In this document: positions 43,549 through 52,119 of the stretch, piece after piece
How the letters are laid out: every line of letters starts with the position of its first letter
Numbering within the stretch: position 1 is the stretch's first letter
From: Pelomonas sp937871895
GTDB lineage: Bacteria > Pseudomonadota > Gammaproteobacteria > Burkholderiales > Burkholderiaceae_C
Assembly: GCF_046348265.1 (NCBI RefSeq)
Contig: NZ_JAXMEO010000005.1
Reading direction: 5' to 3' (one strand)
DNA length: 64,000 bases
The notes under the pieces: generated by a model
The model's input: the letters and a program-made list of their open reading frames with translations, nothing else
Told to the model about the DNA's origin: nothing
The model's database searches: none
Position numbers and translations under genes: made by a program

Positions 43549-44499
43549 TCAGAACTGCGAGGTATAGGGCTTGGTCACTGCTTCGTCAGCGCGCTTGATG
43601 CGCATGAACTCCGGCGTCGAGACGACGTCGATCAGCGCAGCGGTCTGCGGGTCAATGAGACCGTCGATGTTCTCGGGCCGGTACTTCATCTGGAAGGTGC
43701 TGATCACGCCCTGCGTCATCTCGTCGAGCAGGCCAGTGCGCGGCACGTTGTAGCCGATGCGCGCGAGCCGCTCCTGCACCCAGCCCATGTCGCGCGGGCT
43801 GATCTCGTGGTCCAGGCGCTTGCGAGCCACTTGATCAGGGTCGGGCCAGGGGATGAGGCCGGCGTCGGCGAACTGCTTCCAGGGGAAGCCCGGCCCCGGG
43901 TCCTGCTTGCGGCCGGGCCCGATGTCGGCGTGGCCGAGGATGCGCTCGGGCTTGACCTGGTGGCGCCACTGCAGGTCACGCACCAGGGCGATGACCTGGT
44001 CGATCTGCGCCTGCGAGTAGGGCGCGTAGACGCGGCCGGCCGGCGTGTCACGGTAGCCGGGGTTGACGATCTCGATGCCGATGGAGGCTGCGTTCAGGAA
44101 GCTGTTGCCGGCCCAGAAGCTCATGCCCGCATGCCAGGCGCGGCGGTTCTCGTCCACGATCTGGTAGATCTGCGCGGGCTCATCACGCACCAGGTAGTGG
44201 GCCGAGACCTGGCCGCCCGTGGTCAGCACGCGCAGCGATTTGTCCCAGTCAATCGCGGTGTAGTGCAGCACGATGAACTGCACCCGGCTGTCCTGCGCGA
44301 CCGACGTGTAGCTCTTGTCGATGGCCGGCGGGGCGTAGATGACGGCGGGGTCGGGGCGGGTGCGCGGGGCTGCTGGCGGCGTGGCCGGGGTCGGCTGTGC
44401 GGGCGCAGCGGGTGGCGCGACGTTGGCGCAGGCGGCCAGCAGGGCGGCGGCGGCAAAGCCAAAGAGGCGGGAGAGCAAGGCGGCTGGCACGGGCTGCAT
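43549..44499 (-). CDS. N-acetylmuramoyl-L-alanine amidase, lipoprotein (AmiD/AmpD-like)
   Basis: A 316-residue lipoprotein from ATG 44499: signal LLSRLFGFAAAALLAAC with lipobox LAAC. The Amidase_2 domain has VQFIVLHYTAIDWDKSL (zinc His), SAHYLVRD, WHAGMSFW and ILGHADIGPGRKQDPGP (zinc His and catalytic region). A peptidoglycan-binding helical domain follows (GYNVPRTGLLDEMTQGVISTFQ). This is the layout of AmiD, which cuts N-acetylmuramic acid from the stem peptide at the outer membrane. Followed by dppB after 1 nt: released peptides could be taken up by the downstream transporter. Confidence 0.92.
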   Translation of the reverse strand: MQPVPAALLSRLFGFAAAALLAACANVAPPAAPAQPTPATPPAAPRTRPDPAVIYAPPAIDKSYTSVAQDSRVQFIVLHYTAIDWDKSLRVLTTGGQVSAHYLVRDEPAQIYQIVDENRRAWHAGMSFWAGNSFLNAASIGIEIVNPGYRDTPAGRVYAPYSQAQIDQVIALVRDLQWRHQVKPERILGHADIGPGRKQDPGPGFPWKQFADAGLIPWPDPDQVARKRLDHEISPRDMGWVQERLARIGYNVPRTGLLDEMTQGVISTFQMKYRPENIDGLIDPQTAALIDVVSTPEFMRIKRADEAVTKPYTSQF

Positions 44500-44527
44500 T
44501 GTTGCAGTGCTGGCTCGGGATCGCGCC

Positions 44528-45028
44528 TCAGCGGCGGCGTGGTGCGGGGGCTTTGCTGCGCGGCTTGACCGCAGCGCTGGCGGGCTTGGGCGCGGGCTCG
44601 GCCGCCAGCGGCGCCAGGGCGGCAAGGGTGCTCAGCTGCGCCGCCAGGCGCTGCAGATAGGCCGGGCTGAGGGCCTGCAGCTGTTGCAGCGCGCGGCGGG
44701 CCAGCACTTCGTTGTTGAGGGGGCCCAGCTGCTCGGGCAGCGGGGCTTGCAGGTCGGCCAGGTGGCGCTGCAGGCTCAGCTGCCGGGCGCCGGCCAGCGC
44801 GGCGCCGGGCGCGGGCCTCGGGCGCATCTCGCTATCGAGGCGTGCGGCCAGCTCCGCCCAGGGGCGGGCGCGGGGCTTGGGGGCTGGTGTAGGTGGACGT
44901 GGCTGCAGGCGCTCCGTGAGGGGCTGCTGCCGCGCCTCCAGCGCCGTGCGCAGCGGGCCGCTCGCAGCCGCAGCGCGGCGGGCCAGGCCTTGCAGCACGG
45001 CCTGCTGGATGGGGTCGGGGGTGCTCAT
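44528..45028 (-). CDS. DUF2894 family protein
   Basis: A 166-residue Ala/Leu/Arg-rich cytoplasmic protein. The N-terminus STPDPIQQAVLQGLARRA and the end region matching the DUF2894 family, then a basic tail (KPRSKAPAPRRR). It is likely helical. It overlaps the OmpA gene stop by ATGA, making it the fourth and last gene of the DUF3348-DUF802-OmpA-DUF2894 operon. Function unknown; a basic tail could contact nucleic acid or membrane lipid. Confidence 0.8.
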   Translation of the reverse strand: MSTPDPIQQAVLQGLARRAAAASGPLRTALEARQQPLTERLQPRPPTPAPKPRARPWAELAARLDSEMRPRPAPGAALAGARQLSLQRHLADLQAPLPEQLGPLNNEVLARRALQQLQALSPAYLQRLAAQLSTLAALAPLAAEPAPKPASAAVKPRSKAPAPRRR

Positions 45029-45699
45029 GGCGCGGACGCCGCCGGGGCGCGCGTGGCGGCAGGCCTCGGGGTGGGAGACAACTCCACCCGCCGGTTCTGC
45101 GCGCGGCCGGCGGCGGTGTCGTTGGAGGCCACCGGCTGCTGGGGCCCAAACGCCGCCGCAAACACGGCATCAGGCGGCAGGCCTTCTTGCATCAGCGTGC
45201 GCACGACCGTCAGCGCACGCTGGGCCGAGAGTTCCCAGTTGTCCTCAAAGCGGAAGGGACCGCGCTTGGCCACGCCGAGGTCGTCGGTGAAGCCGCTGAC
45301 CATCAGCACCTCGTCGCGCTGCGCGAGATACGTGGCCAGCGGGCGGGCCAGGGTGTGCAGGAGCGCGCGGCCGTCGGGGTGGAGCTGGTCGGAGCCGGTG
45401 GCAAACAGCACCGAGCCGCTGATGCCGATGCGCCCGTCCTTGAGCGTGATGCGACCGTCGGCCAGCGGGCCCGAGAGCGCCCGCTCCAGCGCCTCGCGGC
45501 GGGCCACCTCGGCCTGGCGCTGGCGCTGCTCGGCATCGAGCCGCTCGGCCAGGTCCAGCTGCGAGACCAGGGCGGCCCCGAGCACCAGCACAAAGGCGCC
45601 GAGCACGCCGGCCATCAGGTCACCAAAGCTGGCCCAGGCGGGGGTGCCGATGTCATCCAGCTCAGGCACATCCAGGCCGTCGTCCAGCAACTCAGCCAC
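45025..45699 (-). CDS. MotB/ZorB-like OmpA-family protein
   Basis: A 224-residue protein from GTG 45699. A single N-terminal helix contains the Asp expected of MotB-type stators: WASFGDLMAGVLGAFVLVLG, Asp27, lining up with MotB Asp32 (W-x4-D-x-M). A short coiled coil (AERLDAEQRQRQAEVARREAL) leads to an OmpA/MotB peptidoglycan-binding domain: SVLFATGSDQLHPDGRALL, NWELSAQRALTVVRTL and NRRVEL. It overlaps the DUF802 gene by 8 bp and DUF2894 by 4 bp. Expected to anchor a proton channel to the cell wall. Longer start at 45750 lies inside DUF802 and is rejected. Confidence 0.88.
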   Translation of the reverse strand: MAELLDDGLDVPELDDIGTPAWASFGDLMAGVLGAFVLVLGAALVSQLDLAERLDAEQRQRQAEVARREALERALSGPLADGRITLKDGRIGISGSVLFATGSDQLHPDGRALLHTLARPLATYLAQRDEVLMVSGFTDDLGVAKRGPFRFEDNWELSAQRALTVVRTLMQEGLPPDAVFAAAFGPQQPVASNDTAAGRAQNRRVELSPTPRPAATRAPAASAP

Positions 45700-47677
45700 G
45701 GCCGCCCCCGGCCTGTTGCAGCGCCGCCAGCGCCTGCTGCTGGGCGCCAAGGCAGAGGTCGATGACCTCGCGCGCCTGCGCCACGGTGTAGGCCATCTGG
45801 TCGTCGCTGCGCGTCATGGCTTGGGCCAGGGCGTCCTGCAACGCGGTGAGCTGAGCCACCAGTTCGCTCTGGCTGCTGCGCGCTTGTTCGACCGCGGCGG
45901 CCAGGCCCTCGCTCAGCGCGCCGACCTCGCCCGCGCTGCTGCTCAGGCTGAGGGCAATCTGCTCGGCCGCGCGGGCCATGTTGGCGCCGGCTTGCGCGGC
46001 GTGCTCGCCGAACTGGCGGCTCGCGTCACCCAGCTGCTGGCCGGCGGACTGCACCAGGCCGTCGATGGCGGCGCGCTGCTCGGCGGCGGCGTGCTGCAGT
46101 GAGGCGAGCAGGGTGCTGAGGGTCTGCATCAGCGCGGCGCGCTCCTGCAGCGCGGCCTGGTCTTGTGCCTGGCTTTGCGCAAGCTGTTCGCGCAGCGCGG
46201 CAATGGTGTCGAGCGCGGCGCGTGGCGCCTCGCCAGCGGCCTGCAGCAACGCGGCGGCTTCACGCATCAGGCCTTGGGTCTGCGCCTCGACCTGAGCGAC
46301 CAGCGCTTGCAGGTGCGCCTGCTGAGCTTCTGCGGCGGCTTGCTGGGCTTGCGCCCAGGCGGCAAGGCGCTCGCGGTCGGCCTCGGCGTGGGCCTGCTGC
46401 AGGCTGTGCTGCTGGTCGTGCAGGGCTTGCAGCAGCGCGCGGATTTGGGTGGCGCTGTTTGCTTGCTGAGCGGCCTCGGCCTGGCGGGTTTGCTGGAGCA
46501 GCGCCGCTTCTGCTTCACGCGTCTCGGCCAGCAGCGTGGCCTGGGCCTGCCGGGTGTGGTCCAGCAGCGCTTTGGCGCCCTGCTCGAACTGGCTGCGCAG
46601 TGCGCTGGCCTGAGCGGCTTGCTCGGCGGCGAGCCGGTGGCTGCTGGCTTGCAGGGTCTCGCTCTGCTGCGCAGCCCAGTTGCCGAGCTGCTGGCCAAGC
46701 TGGGACTGCAGGGCCTGGGTGGCGTCGCCGATGCGGCTGAGCAAGCCCTCGGCCAGCGGCTGCAAGGTGTCGCGCGCGTGCTGCTGGCTGGCGTTCATGG
46801 CCTCGTGCAGGCTGGCGCGCAGCGTGGTGTCCACACTGCTGGCGAGGCCCTGGTAGGCGGACAGCGCGTCGGTATGGAAGCGCTGCTGGGCCTCGTGCTG
46901 GCGGCCCTCCCAGCGCGCCTGCTGGCCGGCGAGTTGCTCGGTCACGGTCGTGGCCAGTTGCTGGCTGAAGGCCTGGAACTGCTCGACCAGGGCGCGCTGC
47001 TGGGCGGCGCTGGCCTCACGCGCGGCTTGCTCGGCGGCGGCCTGGGCTTGCTCGCGCTGGAACTCGGCGGTGAGCGGGCGCAGGGGCCCGAGTTGGGCGA
47101 GGTCGAGGGTGCGGCTCGCTTCAGCGCGCTCGCGGCGCGCCAGGGCGAGCAGCAGGCCGAGCGTGGCCGAGGCCGTGACACCCGCGACCGAGGCGCTGAA
47201 GGCCAGCCCCAGGCCGCGCACCGGCGCCCCCAGGGCAGCGCGCAGCGCGCTGAGGTCGGCGGTGTTGCTGACGGCATCCGCCGTGCCGCCGAGCGTCAGC
47301 ACCAGGCCGATGAAGGTGCCCAGCATGCCGAGCAGCACGAGCACACCGGTCAGCGCGGGCGCCAGGGCCAGGCCCGGCAGGGCCACACGTTGGCCGGCCA
47401 GGCGTTGCTCGACCGCCGTGCGCAAGGCGACCGGCACGGTCTGCAGCCAGGCCGGTGTAGCGGGCTGGGTCAAGGCAGCGAGGGCACGGCTCAAGCCCTG
47501 CGTGGCGCGGCGGAAGGCGCGCAGTTCAGCCACGCCAAGGGCAAAGCCTGCGGCGATGAGCAGGGCCATGGCCAGGGCCACCGGGTGGTGGCGCGCGGCG
47601 TTGAAGGCGGCGGCCGCGAGGCCGGCACTGCCGAGGGCCAGGGTCAGCGGGTAGAGCGGGGTGAGGAGTCGGTTCAT
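45692..47677 (-). CDS. DUF802 protein: MotA/TolQ/ZorA-like channel with long coiled-coil tail
   Basis: A 661-residue protein. Four hydrophobic helices in the first ~180 residues (TPLYPLTLALGSAGLAAAAF; ALAMALLIAAGFALGVAEL; ALTGVLVLLGMLGTFIGLVL; GLGLAFSASVAGVTASATLG) with the MotA/TolQ/ExbB style of the last two. The remaining ~480 residues are an Ala/Gln-rich coiled coil (QAEAAQQANSATQIRALLQAL and similar). This is the architecture of ZorA: a channel with a long intracellular tail. It overlaps DUF3348 upstream by ATGA and the MotB-like gene downstream by 8 bp. Proton conduction is inferred from the partner Asp, not shown here. Confidence 0.85.
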   Translation of the reverse strand: MNRLLTPLYPLTLALGSAGLAAAAFNAARHHPVALAMALLIAAGFALGVAELRAFRRATQGLSRALAALTQPATPAWLQTVPVALRTAVEQRLAGQRVALPGLALAPALTGVLVLLGMLGTFIGLVLTLGGTADAVSNTADLSALRAALGAPVRGLGLAFSASVAGVTASATLGLLLALARRERAEASRTLDLAQLGPLRPLTAEFQREQAQAAAEQAAREASAAQQRALVEQFQAFSQQLATTVTEQLAGQQARWEGRQHEAQQRFHTDALSAYQGLASSVDTTLRASLHEAMNASQQHARDTLQPLAEGLLSRIGDATQALQSQLGQQLGNWAAQQSETLQASSHRLAAEQAAQASALRSQFEQGAKALLDHTRQAQATLLAETREAEAALLQQTRQAEAAQQANSATQIRALLQALHDQQHSLQQAHAEADRERLAAWAQAQQAAAEAQQAHLQALVAQVEAQTQGLMREAAALLQAAGEAPRAALDTIAALREQLAQSQAQDQAALQERAALMQTLSTLLASLQHAAAEQRAAIDGLVQSAGQQLGDASRQFGEHAAQAGANMARAAEQIALSLSSSAGEVGALSEGLAAAVEQARSSQSELVAQLTALQDALAQAMTRSDDQMAYTVAQAREVIDLCLGAQQQALAALQQAGGGRG

Positions 47678-48399
47678 GCGGGGGGCCGCGCCGCAGCGGT
47701 GGCGGCGTCGGCGTTCAAAGCTTCTTCAAGGGCGTCCAGCAGGCCGCAGACGGGCTGCAGGCGCTGGGCCAATTCGGCCTGCAAGAGGCGCTGCAGGTCC
47801 TGCCAGACGCGGCGCAGGCCGTGGGCGGGGTCGGTGTCGAGGTGGCGCTCGGCGCGCTGCCAGAGCTGGGCAGCGAGGGCGGCGAAGGCCAGGCGTTCGG
47901 GCTCGCCCAGGGCGCGCGCCAGCAGGGCGTCCAGCTGCGCCAGCTGAGCGAGTGGGCCGCCCAGCTGTGAGAGGCGCTGCTGCAAGCGCTCGCGCAGGCT
48001 GGCCACGCGGGCGGCTTGGTGGCGCTGCTGTTGCGAAAGGTGCAGGCGGTAAGGCGCGAGCGTGGGGCGTTGCGCGGCGCGTGCGGCGGCGTCGGCGGCC
48101 AGCAGCGGGTCCTGCATCGCTTCGGCCAGCTCTTGCTGAATGCGCACGAGCGCCGCTTGCGCCTCCTGCAGCACGGCCTGGCAGGCGGGCGCGGGCGCCA
48201 CACCGGGTGGCCAGGATTGGTCCAGCACCTGCGAGAGCGCGAGCGCGTCCGCCCAGCCCAGGGCCTGGGTCAGGGTCTGCGTGATTGGGGGGTGGGCGGG
48301 AGCGGGCCGCAGCTGCCAGGCGGCCAGCAGCGCGGTGGCGCTCAGCGGCGGCTGCACTGGCGCGGGGGCGCCGGCAAGCCGCGACGCGGTCGGGATCAT
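47674..48399 (-). CDS. DUF3348 family protein
   Basis: A 241-residue cytoplasmic protein from ATG 48399. Helical and rich in Ala/Leu/Gln (LAQLDALLARALGEPERLAF). I recognise the family as DUF3348, a Burkholderiales-centred protein nearly always beside DUF802. First gene of the four-gene operon. No catalytic motif is visible. Role unknown; it may regulate or cap the coiled coil of DUF802. Confidence 0.8.
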   Translation of the reverse strand: MIPTASRLAGAPAPVQPPLSATALLAAWQLRPAPAHPPITQTLTQALGWADALALSQVLDQSWPPGVAPAPACQAVLQEAQAALVRIQQELAEAMQDPLLAADAAARAAQRPTLAPYRLHLSQQQRHQAARVASLRERLQQRLSQLGGPLAQLAQLDALLARALGEPERLAFAALAAQLWQRAERHLDTDPAHGLRRVWQDLQRLLQAELAQRLQPVCGLLDALEEALNADAATAAARPPA

Positions 48400-48720
48400 G
48401 GGAGCTGACAACAAGCCCTGGGGCCTCCACAGACGGCCGCCCCTGGCGGAAAAAAGTCGCAAGTTTAGGTGGGCGTGTGCGGTGGCCTGGACGGCCGCCG
48501 CGCTGCGAGCTTTGAGTCACTCAGGGCTTGACACGGCAAGCCGCGCGCAGAAATTCACAGGGCCTGACCAAGGGCACTCTTGATCCGGCCGATCTGCTCG
48601 CTACGCTCGGCCTGGAGGTGGAGATGCGGGCTGCTCGTGCAGGTGGAGCAGTGTGCCCGGCTGCACCTTCCGGATTCGGCGCTTGCTCGCGCCGCCGCGG
48701 TGCCGCCAGGAGACCCCCTT
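48400..48720. other. Divergent intergenic region
   Basis: 321 bp between the DUF3348 operon and the GGDEF-EAL gene. It holds a TTGACA (48528-48533) without a clear -10, a GGCTTG/CAAGCC dyad around it (48525-48542), and leftward CTAAACTTGCGAC that could be a -10 region for DUF3348. A frame continuous with the GGDEF-EAL gene reaches 48580, but has no ATG and no good ribosome binding site. Confidence 0.4.
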
Positions 48721-51714
48721 TTGATTCCAGCTCCCCACCCCGTCGACGAAGCCGCAAGGCTGGCGGCCCTGCGCCGTCTCGGGGTGCTGGACACGCCGGC
48801 CGAGCCCGGGTTTGACGAGCTGGTGGCCGCCGCCGCTGCCGTTTGCGGCACCCCGATTGCGCTGGTCAGCCTGGTGGACGAAGAGCGCCAATGGTTCAAG
48901 GCCCGGGTGGGCCTGACGGCCGAGCAGACGCCGCGTGACCTGGCCTTTTGCGCCCATGCCATCCTGGGGCCCGATGTGCTGGAGGTGCGCGACGCCAGCG
49001 CCGACGCGCGCTTTGCCGACAACCCGCTGGTGACCGGCGACCCTGGTATCCAGTTCTACGCCGGAGCACCCATCCAGTTGGCTGACGGCTCGCGCGTGGG
49101 CACGCTGTGCGTGATCGACCGCGTGCCGCGTGCGCTGGACGCCCATCAGCGCGCAGTGTTGCAGCAGCTCAGCCGCGCGGCGTCTGCAGCGCTGGAGCTG
49201 CGCCGTGATGCGCGGCACCACGCCGAGCAGTCGGCCGAGCTGCGCGCCGAGCGTGACTACCTCTCGTCGGTGATCGAGAGCACCGGCGTGGGCACCTGGC
49301 GCTGGAACATCGCCACCGGGGCCACGCGCTTCAACGAGCGCTGGGCCGAGATCCTGGGCTATGCGCTCTATGAGCTGGAGCCCACCACCGTCGAGACCTG
49401 GACGCAGCTCGTCCACCCGACCGACCTGCAGCGCGCCGACGAGCGCCTGCGCCGGCACTTCGACGGCATTGACGAGCGTTTTGAATGCGAGCTGCGGGCG
49501 CGCCACCGCCGCGGCCACTGGGTGTGGATCCGGACGGTGGGCCGGGTGCTGACGCGCACGTCCGCCGGCCAGCCCGAATGGATGTTTGGCACCCATGTGG
49601 ACTGCACACACGAGGTCGAGGGCCGCGAGGCCCTGCAGCGCGCGCGTCAGCGCCTGGAGCTGGCGCTTGAAGGCGGCAACCTGGCTGTCTGGGAGTACGA
49701 CGTGCGCGGCAACTACCTGTCGTGGGAGCGCCGCATCTTCCAGCTCTACGGCCTGCCCGAGGACGCCTCCGACCTCAGCTACGACGAGTGGCTGACCCTC
49801 ATCCACCCTGACGACCGGGCCCGTGTCGCGCACGAGGTGAGCGAGGTGGTCGAGGGCCGCAAGCCCTATGACATCAAGTTCCGCATCATCCGGCCCGATG
49901 GCTGCGTGCGCTACATGCGCTCGGCCGCGCGCGCCAGCCTGAACAGCATGGGCCGCGTGGTGGCGCTGCTGGGCACCACCTGGGACATGACCGATGTGTT
50001 CGAGCTCGGCAGTGAGCTGGAGCGCCAGCACGAGCTGATGCACGTCACGCTGCAGTCCATTGGCGAGGCGGTGATCACGACCGACCCCTTTGGCCTGATC
50101 ACCTGGCTCAACCCCGTGGCCGAGCGCCTGACCGGCTGGCGGTCGGCCGAAGCCAACGGCCGCCTGCTGGAAGACGTGGTGCAGCTGGTCAACGAGGAGA
50201 GCGGCCTGCCGCTGCACAACCTGCTCGGCAGTTGCCTGGACCCGGTCGCGCCGTCCGAGCTTCAGGGCCCGGTGGCGCTGGTGTCACGCACGGGCCAGCG
50301 ACTGGCCGTGGAAGAAACCGGCGCGCCGCTGCGCGATGCCGAAGGGCAGGTGCTCGGAGCCGTGCTGGTGCTGCGCGATGTGAGCGAGCAGCACCGCCTG
50401 AACCGCGAGATGAGCCACCGCGCCAAGCACGACGCGCTGACCGACCTGGTCAACCGCCAGGAGTTTGAGCTGCGCCTGGCGCGGGTGCTGGAGCAGTCCA
50501 AGGTGCACGGCACCCTGCACACGCTGCTCTATCTGGACCTCGACCAGTTCAAGCTGGTCAACGACGCCTGCGGTCACGCGGTGGGCGACGAGCTGCTCAA
50601 GCAACTGGCGCAGATGTTCCGCACCCTGGTCCGCTCGCGCGACACCCTGGCCCGCATGGGCGGCGACGAGTTCGGGATGATCCTGGAGCAGTGCTCCAGC
50701 AGCCAGGCGCTGCGCGTGGCGCAGCAGATCTACGAGCGCATGGACGCCTTCCGCTTCGAGCACGACGGGCGGCGCTTTCGCATCGGCGCCAGCATCGGCC
50801 TCGTGCAGGTGGACGGCGACTCGGGCGACCTGGCCGCCGTCATCAAGGCGGCGGACGCCGCCTGCTATGCCGCCAAGGAGGCGGGCCGCAACCGCGTGCA
50901 CGTCTGGAACGAAGGCGACCGCGCCATCCGCGAGCGCAGCGGCGACATGGCCTGGGCCACGCGCATCACCCAGGCGCTGGACGATGACCGCTTCGTGCTT
51001 TACGTGCAACCCATCCTGCCCTTGGGCGCAAGCACCGACTCTGGCGGTTGGAATGGCGAGGCGCTGGTGCGCATGCTGAACGCCGACGGAAGCCTGGTGC
51101 CGCCGGGTGCCTTCCTGCCTGCGGCGGAGCGCTTTGGCCTTGCGCCACGGCTCGACCAGTGGGTGGTGCGCGAATCCATCCGCTGGCTCAGCGAAGGTGA
51201 GCGTGCCGAGCAGGTGGCCTCGCTGCACGTCAACCTCTCGGCCTGTTCGCTGGCCGACACCAATTTCTGCGATGCCTTGTTGGCCGAGCTGGCCGACCTG
51301 GCGCCCCGCCTCTGTGCCAAGCTGTGCTTCGAGATCACCGAGACCGTGGCCATCGCCAACCTCACCGAGGTGGCCAGCTTCGTGAACGGCCTGCGCGAGC
51401 TGGGCGCCTGCGTGGCGCTTGACGACTTTGGCGCCGGGGCCTCGCACTTTGGCTACCTCAAGTCGCTCAAGGTGGACATCATCAAGGTCGATGGCCAGTT
51501 CATCAAAGGCATGCTGCAGGACCCCGTGGACGACGTCTCGGTGCGCGGCTTCCTGGAGGTGGCGCGCGTGCTGGGCGTGCGCACCGTGGCCGAGTTTGTG
51601 GACAGCGAGGCCGTGCTGGAGCGCTGCCGCGAGCTGGGCTTTGACTTTGCCCAGGGCTATTTCCTAGGGCGGCCTGAGCCCATGGCGGACTTGGCTGCGG
51701 CGGTCGCCCAATAG
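48721..51714 (+). CDS. GAF-PAS-GGDEF-EAL c-di-GMP signalling protein
   Basis: A 997-residue cytoplasmic protein. The TTG at 48721 is chosen because AGGAG lies 8 nt upstream. GAF domain (~1-170: RRLGVLDTPAEPGFDELVAAAA, VSLVDEERQWFKARVGL), three PAS domains, then GGDEF with the intact motif RMGGDEFGMIL and an RSRD I-site five residues before it. The EAL domain is also intact: GEALVRM, NLSACSLADTN, FEITETVA, DDFGAGASHFGYLK and FAQGYFLG. Both synthesis and hydrolysis of c-di-GMP are possible; the I-site implies product inhibition. No membrane segment, so the input is cytosolic. Divergent from the DUF802 operon. Confidence 0.93.
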   Translation: MIPAPHPVDEAARLAALRRLGVLDTPAEPGFDELVAAAAAVCGTPIALVSLVDEERQWFKARVGLTAEQTPRDLAFCAHAILGPDVLEVRDASADARFADNPLVTGDPGIQFYAGAPIQLADGSRVGTLCVIDRVPRALDAHQRAVLQQLSRAASAALELRRDARHHAEQSAELRAERDYLSSVIESTGVGTWRWNIATGATRFNERWAEILGYALYELEPTTVETWTQLVHPTDLQRADERLRRHFDGIDERFECELRARHRRGHWVWIRTVGRVLTRTSAGQPEWMFGTHVDCTHEVEGREALQRARQRLELALEGGNLAVWEYDVRGNYLSWERRIFQLYGLPEDASDLSYDEWLTLIHPDDRARVAHEVSEVVEGRKPYDIKFRIIRPDGCVRYMRSAARASLNSMGRVVALLGTTWDMTDVFELGSELERQHELMHVTLQSIGEAVITTDPFGLITWLNPVAERLTGWRSAEANGRLLEDVVQLVNEESGLPLHNLLGSCLDPVAPSELQGPVALVSRTGQRLAVEETGAPLRDAEGQVLGAVLVLRDVSEQHRLNREMSHRAKHDALTDLVNRQEFELRLARVLEQSKVHGTLHTLLYLDLDQFKLVNDACGHAVGDELLKQLAQMFRTLVRSRDTLARMGGDEFGMILEQCSSSQALRVAQQIYERMDAFRFEHDGRRFRIGASIGLVQVDGDSGDLAAVIKAADAACYAAKEAGRNRVHVWNEGDRAIRERSGDMAWATRITQALDDDRFVLYVQPILPLGASTDSGGWNGEALVRMLNADGSLVPPGAFLPAAERFGLAPRLDQWVVRESIRWLSEGERAEQVASLHVNLSACSLADTNFCDALLAELADLAPRLCAKLCFEITETVAIANLTEVASFVNGLRELGACVALDDFGAGASHFGYLKSLKVDIIKVDGQFIKGMLQDPVDDVSVRGFLEVARVLGVRTVAEFVDSEAVLERCRELGFDFAQGYFLGRPEPMADLAAAVAQ

Positions 51715-51788
51715 GTTCGTCGTCCCCCTGTCCGAGTGCCCGTGGCTCGGGGATTGCTGGCAGCGGGCCGCGCCCCGACCATGGCGGC

Positions 51789-51974
51789 ATGAACTCGGAA
51801 GACAGCGTTCACCCCAGGCCCCTGACCTCAGGCCCCGACGCGGGCGCCCCTTTGTCTCAGGACGCCGCCGCGCGCCTGCGCGCCCTGGAAGGCCTGCGTG
51901 ACGAACTGCAGCGCCTGCATGCCGAGTTGGAGTTTGTGCGCCTGATGCTCAAGCTGCGCGCCAAGCCCGAGTAA
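51789..51974 (+). CDS. Small coiled-coil hypothetical protein
   Basis: A 61-residue protein. Pro/Gly-rich N-terminus, then a helical C-terminus (ARLRALEGLRDELQRLHAEL) with heptad-like leucines. No clear ribosome binding site; could be leaderless. Plausible but unproven. It lies 74 bp after the GGDEF-EAL gene on the same strand. Confidence 0.45.
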   Translation: MNSEDSVHPRPLTSGPDAGAPLSQDAAARLRALEGLRDELQRLHAELEFVRLMLKLRAKPE

Positions 51975-52119
51975 TACCGGCGCAGCTCTCCCTGCGACCT
52001 TCGCCCCGTCACCTTCTGGCGGGGAAAACCATCCCCCGGCAAACGCTTTCACGCTCCCTACACTGCGCAGCCTGCGCACGGCCCTCCGAGCCGTGGGGCG
52101 TGATTGGGAGTCTGTCGGG

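Noticed and set aside
46163..47947. 594-codon frame opposite DUF802
   Set aside because: Low-complexity Gly/Leu/Gln shadow of the coiled-coil coding region.
44528..48399. Calling the channel operon a complete Zorya defence system
   Set aside because: No ZorC, ZorD helicase or ZorE nuclease is adjacent, and DUF3348/DUF2894 are not Zorya components. Only the ZorA/ZorB-like architecture is supported.
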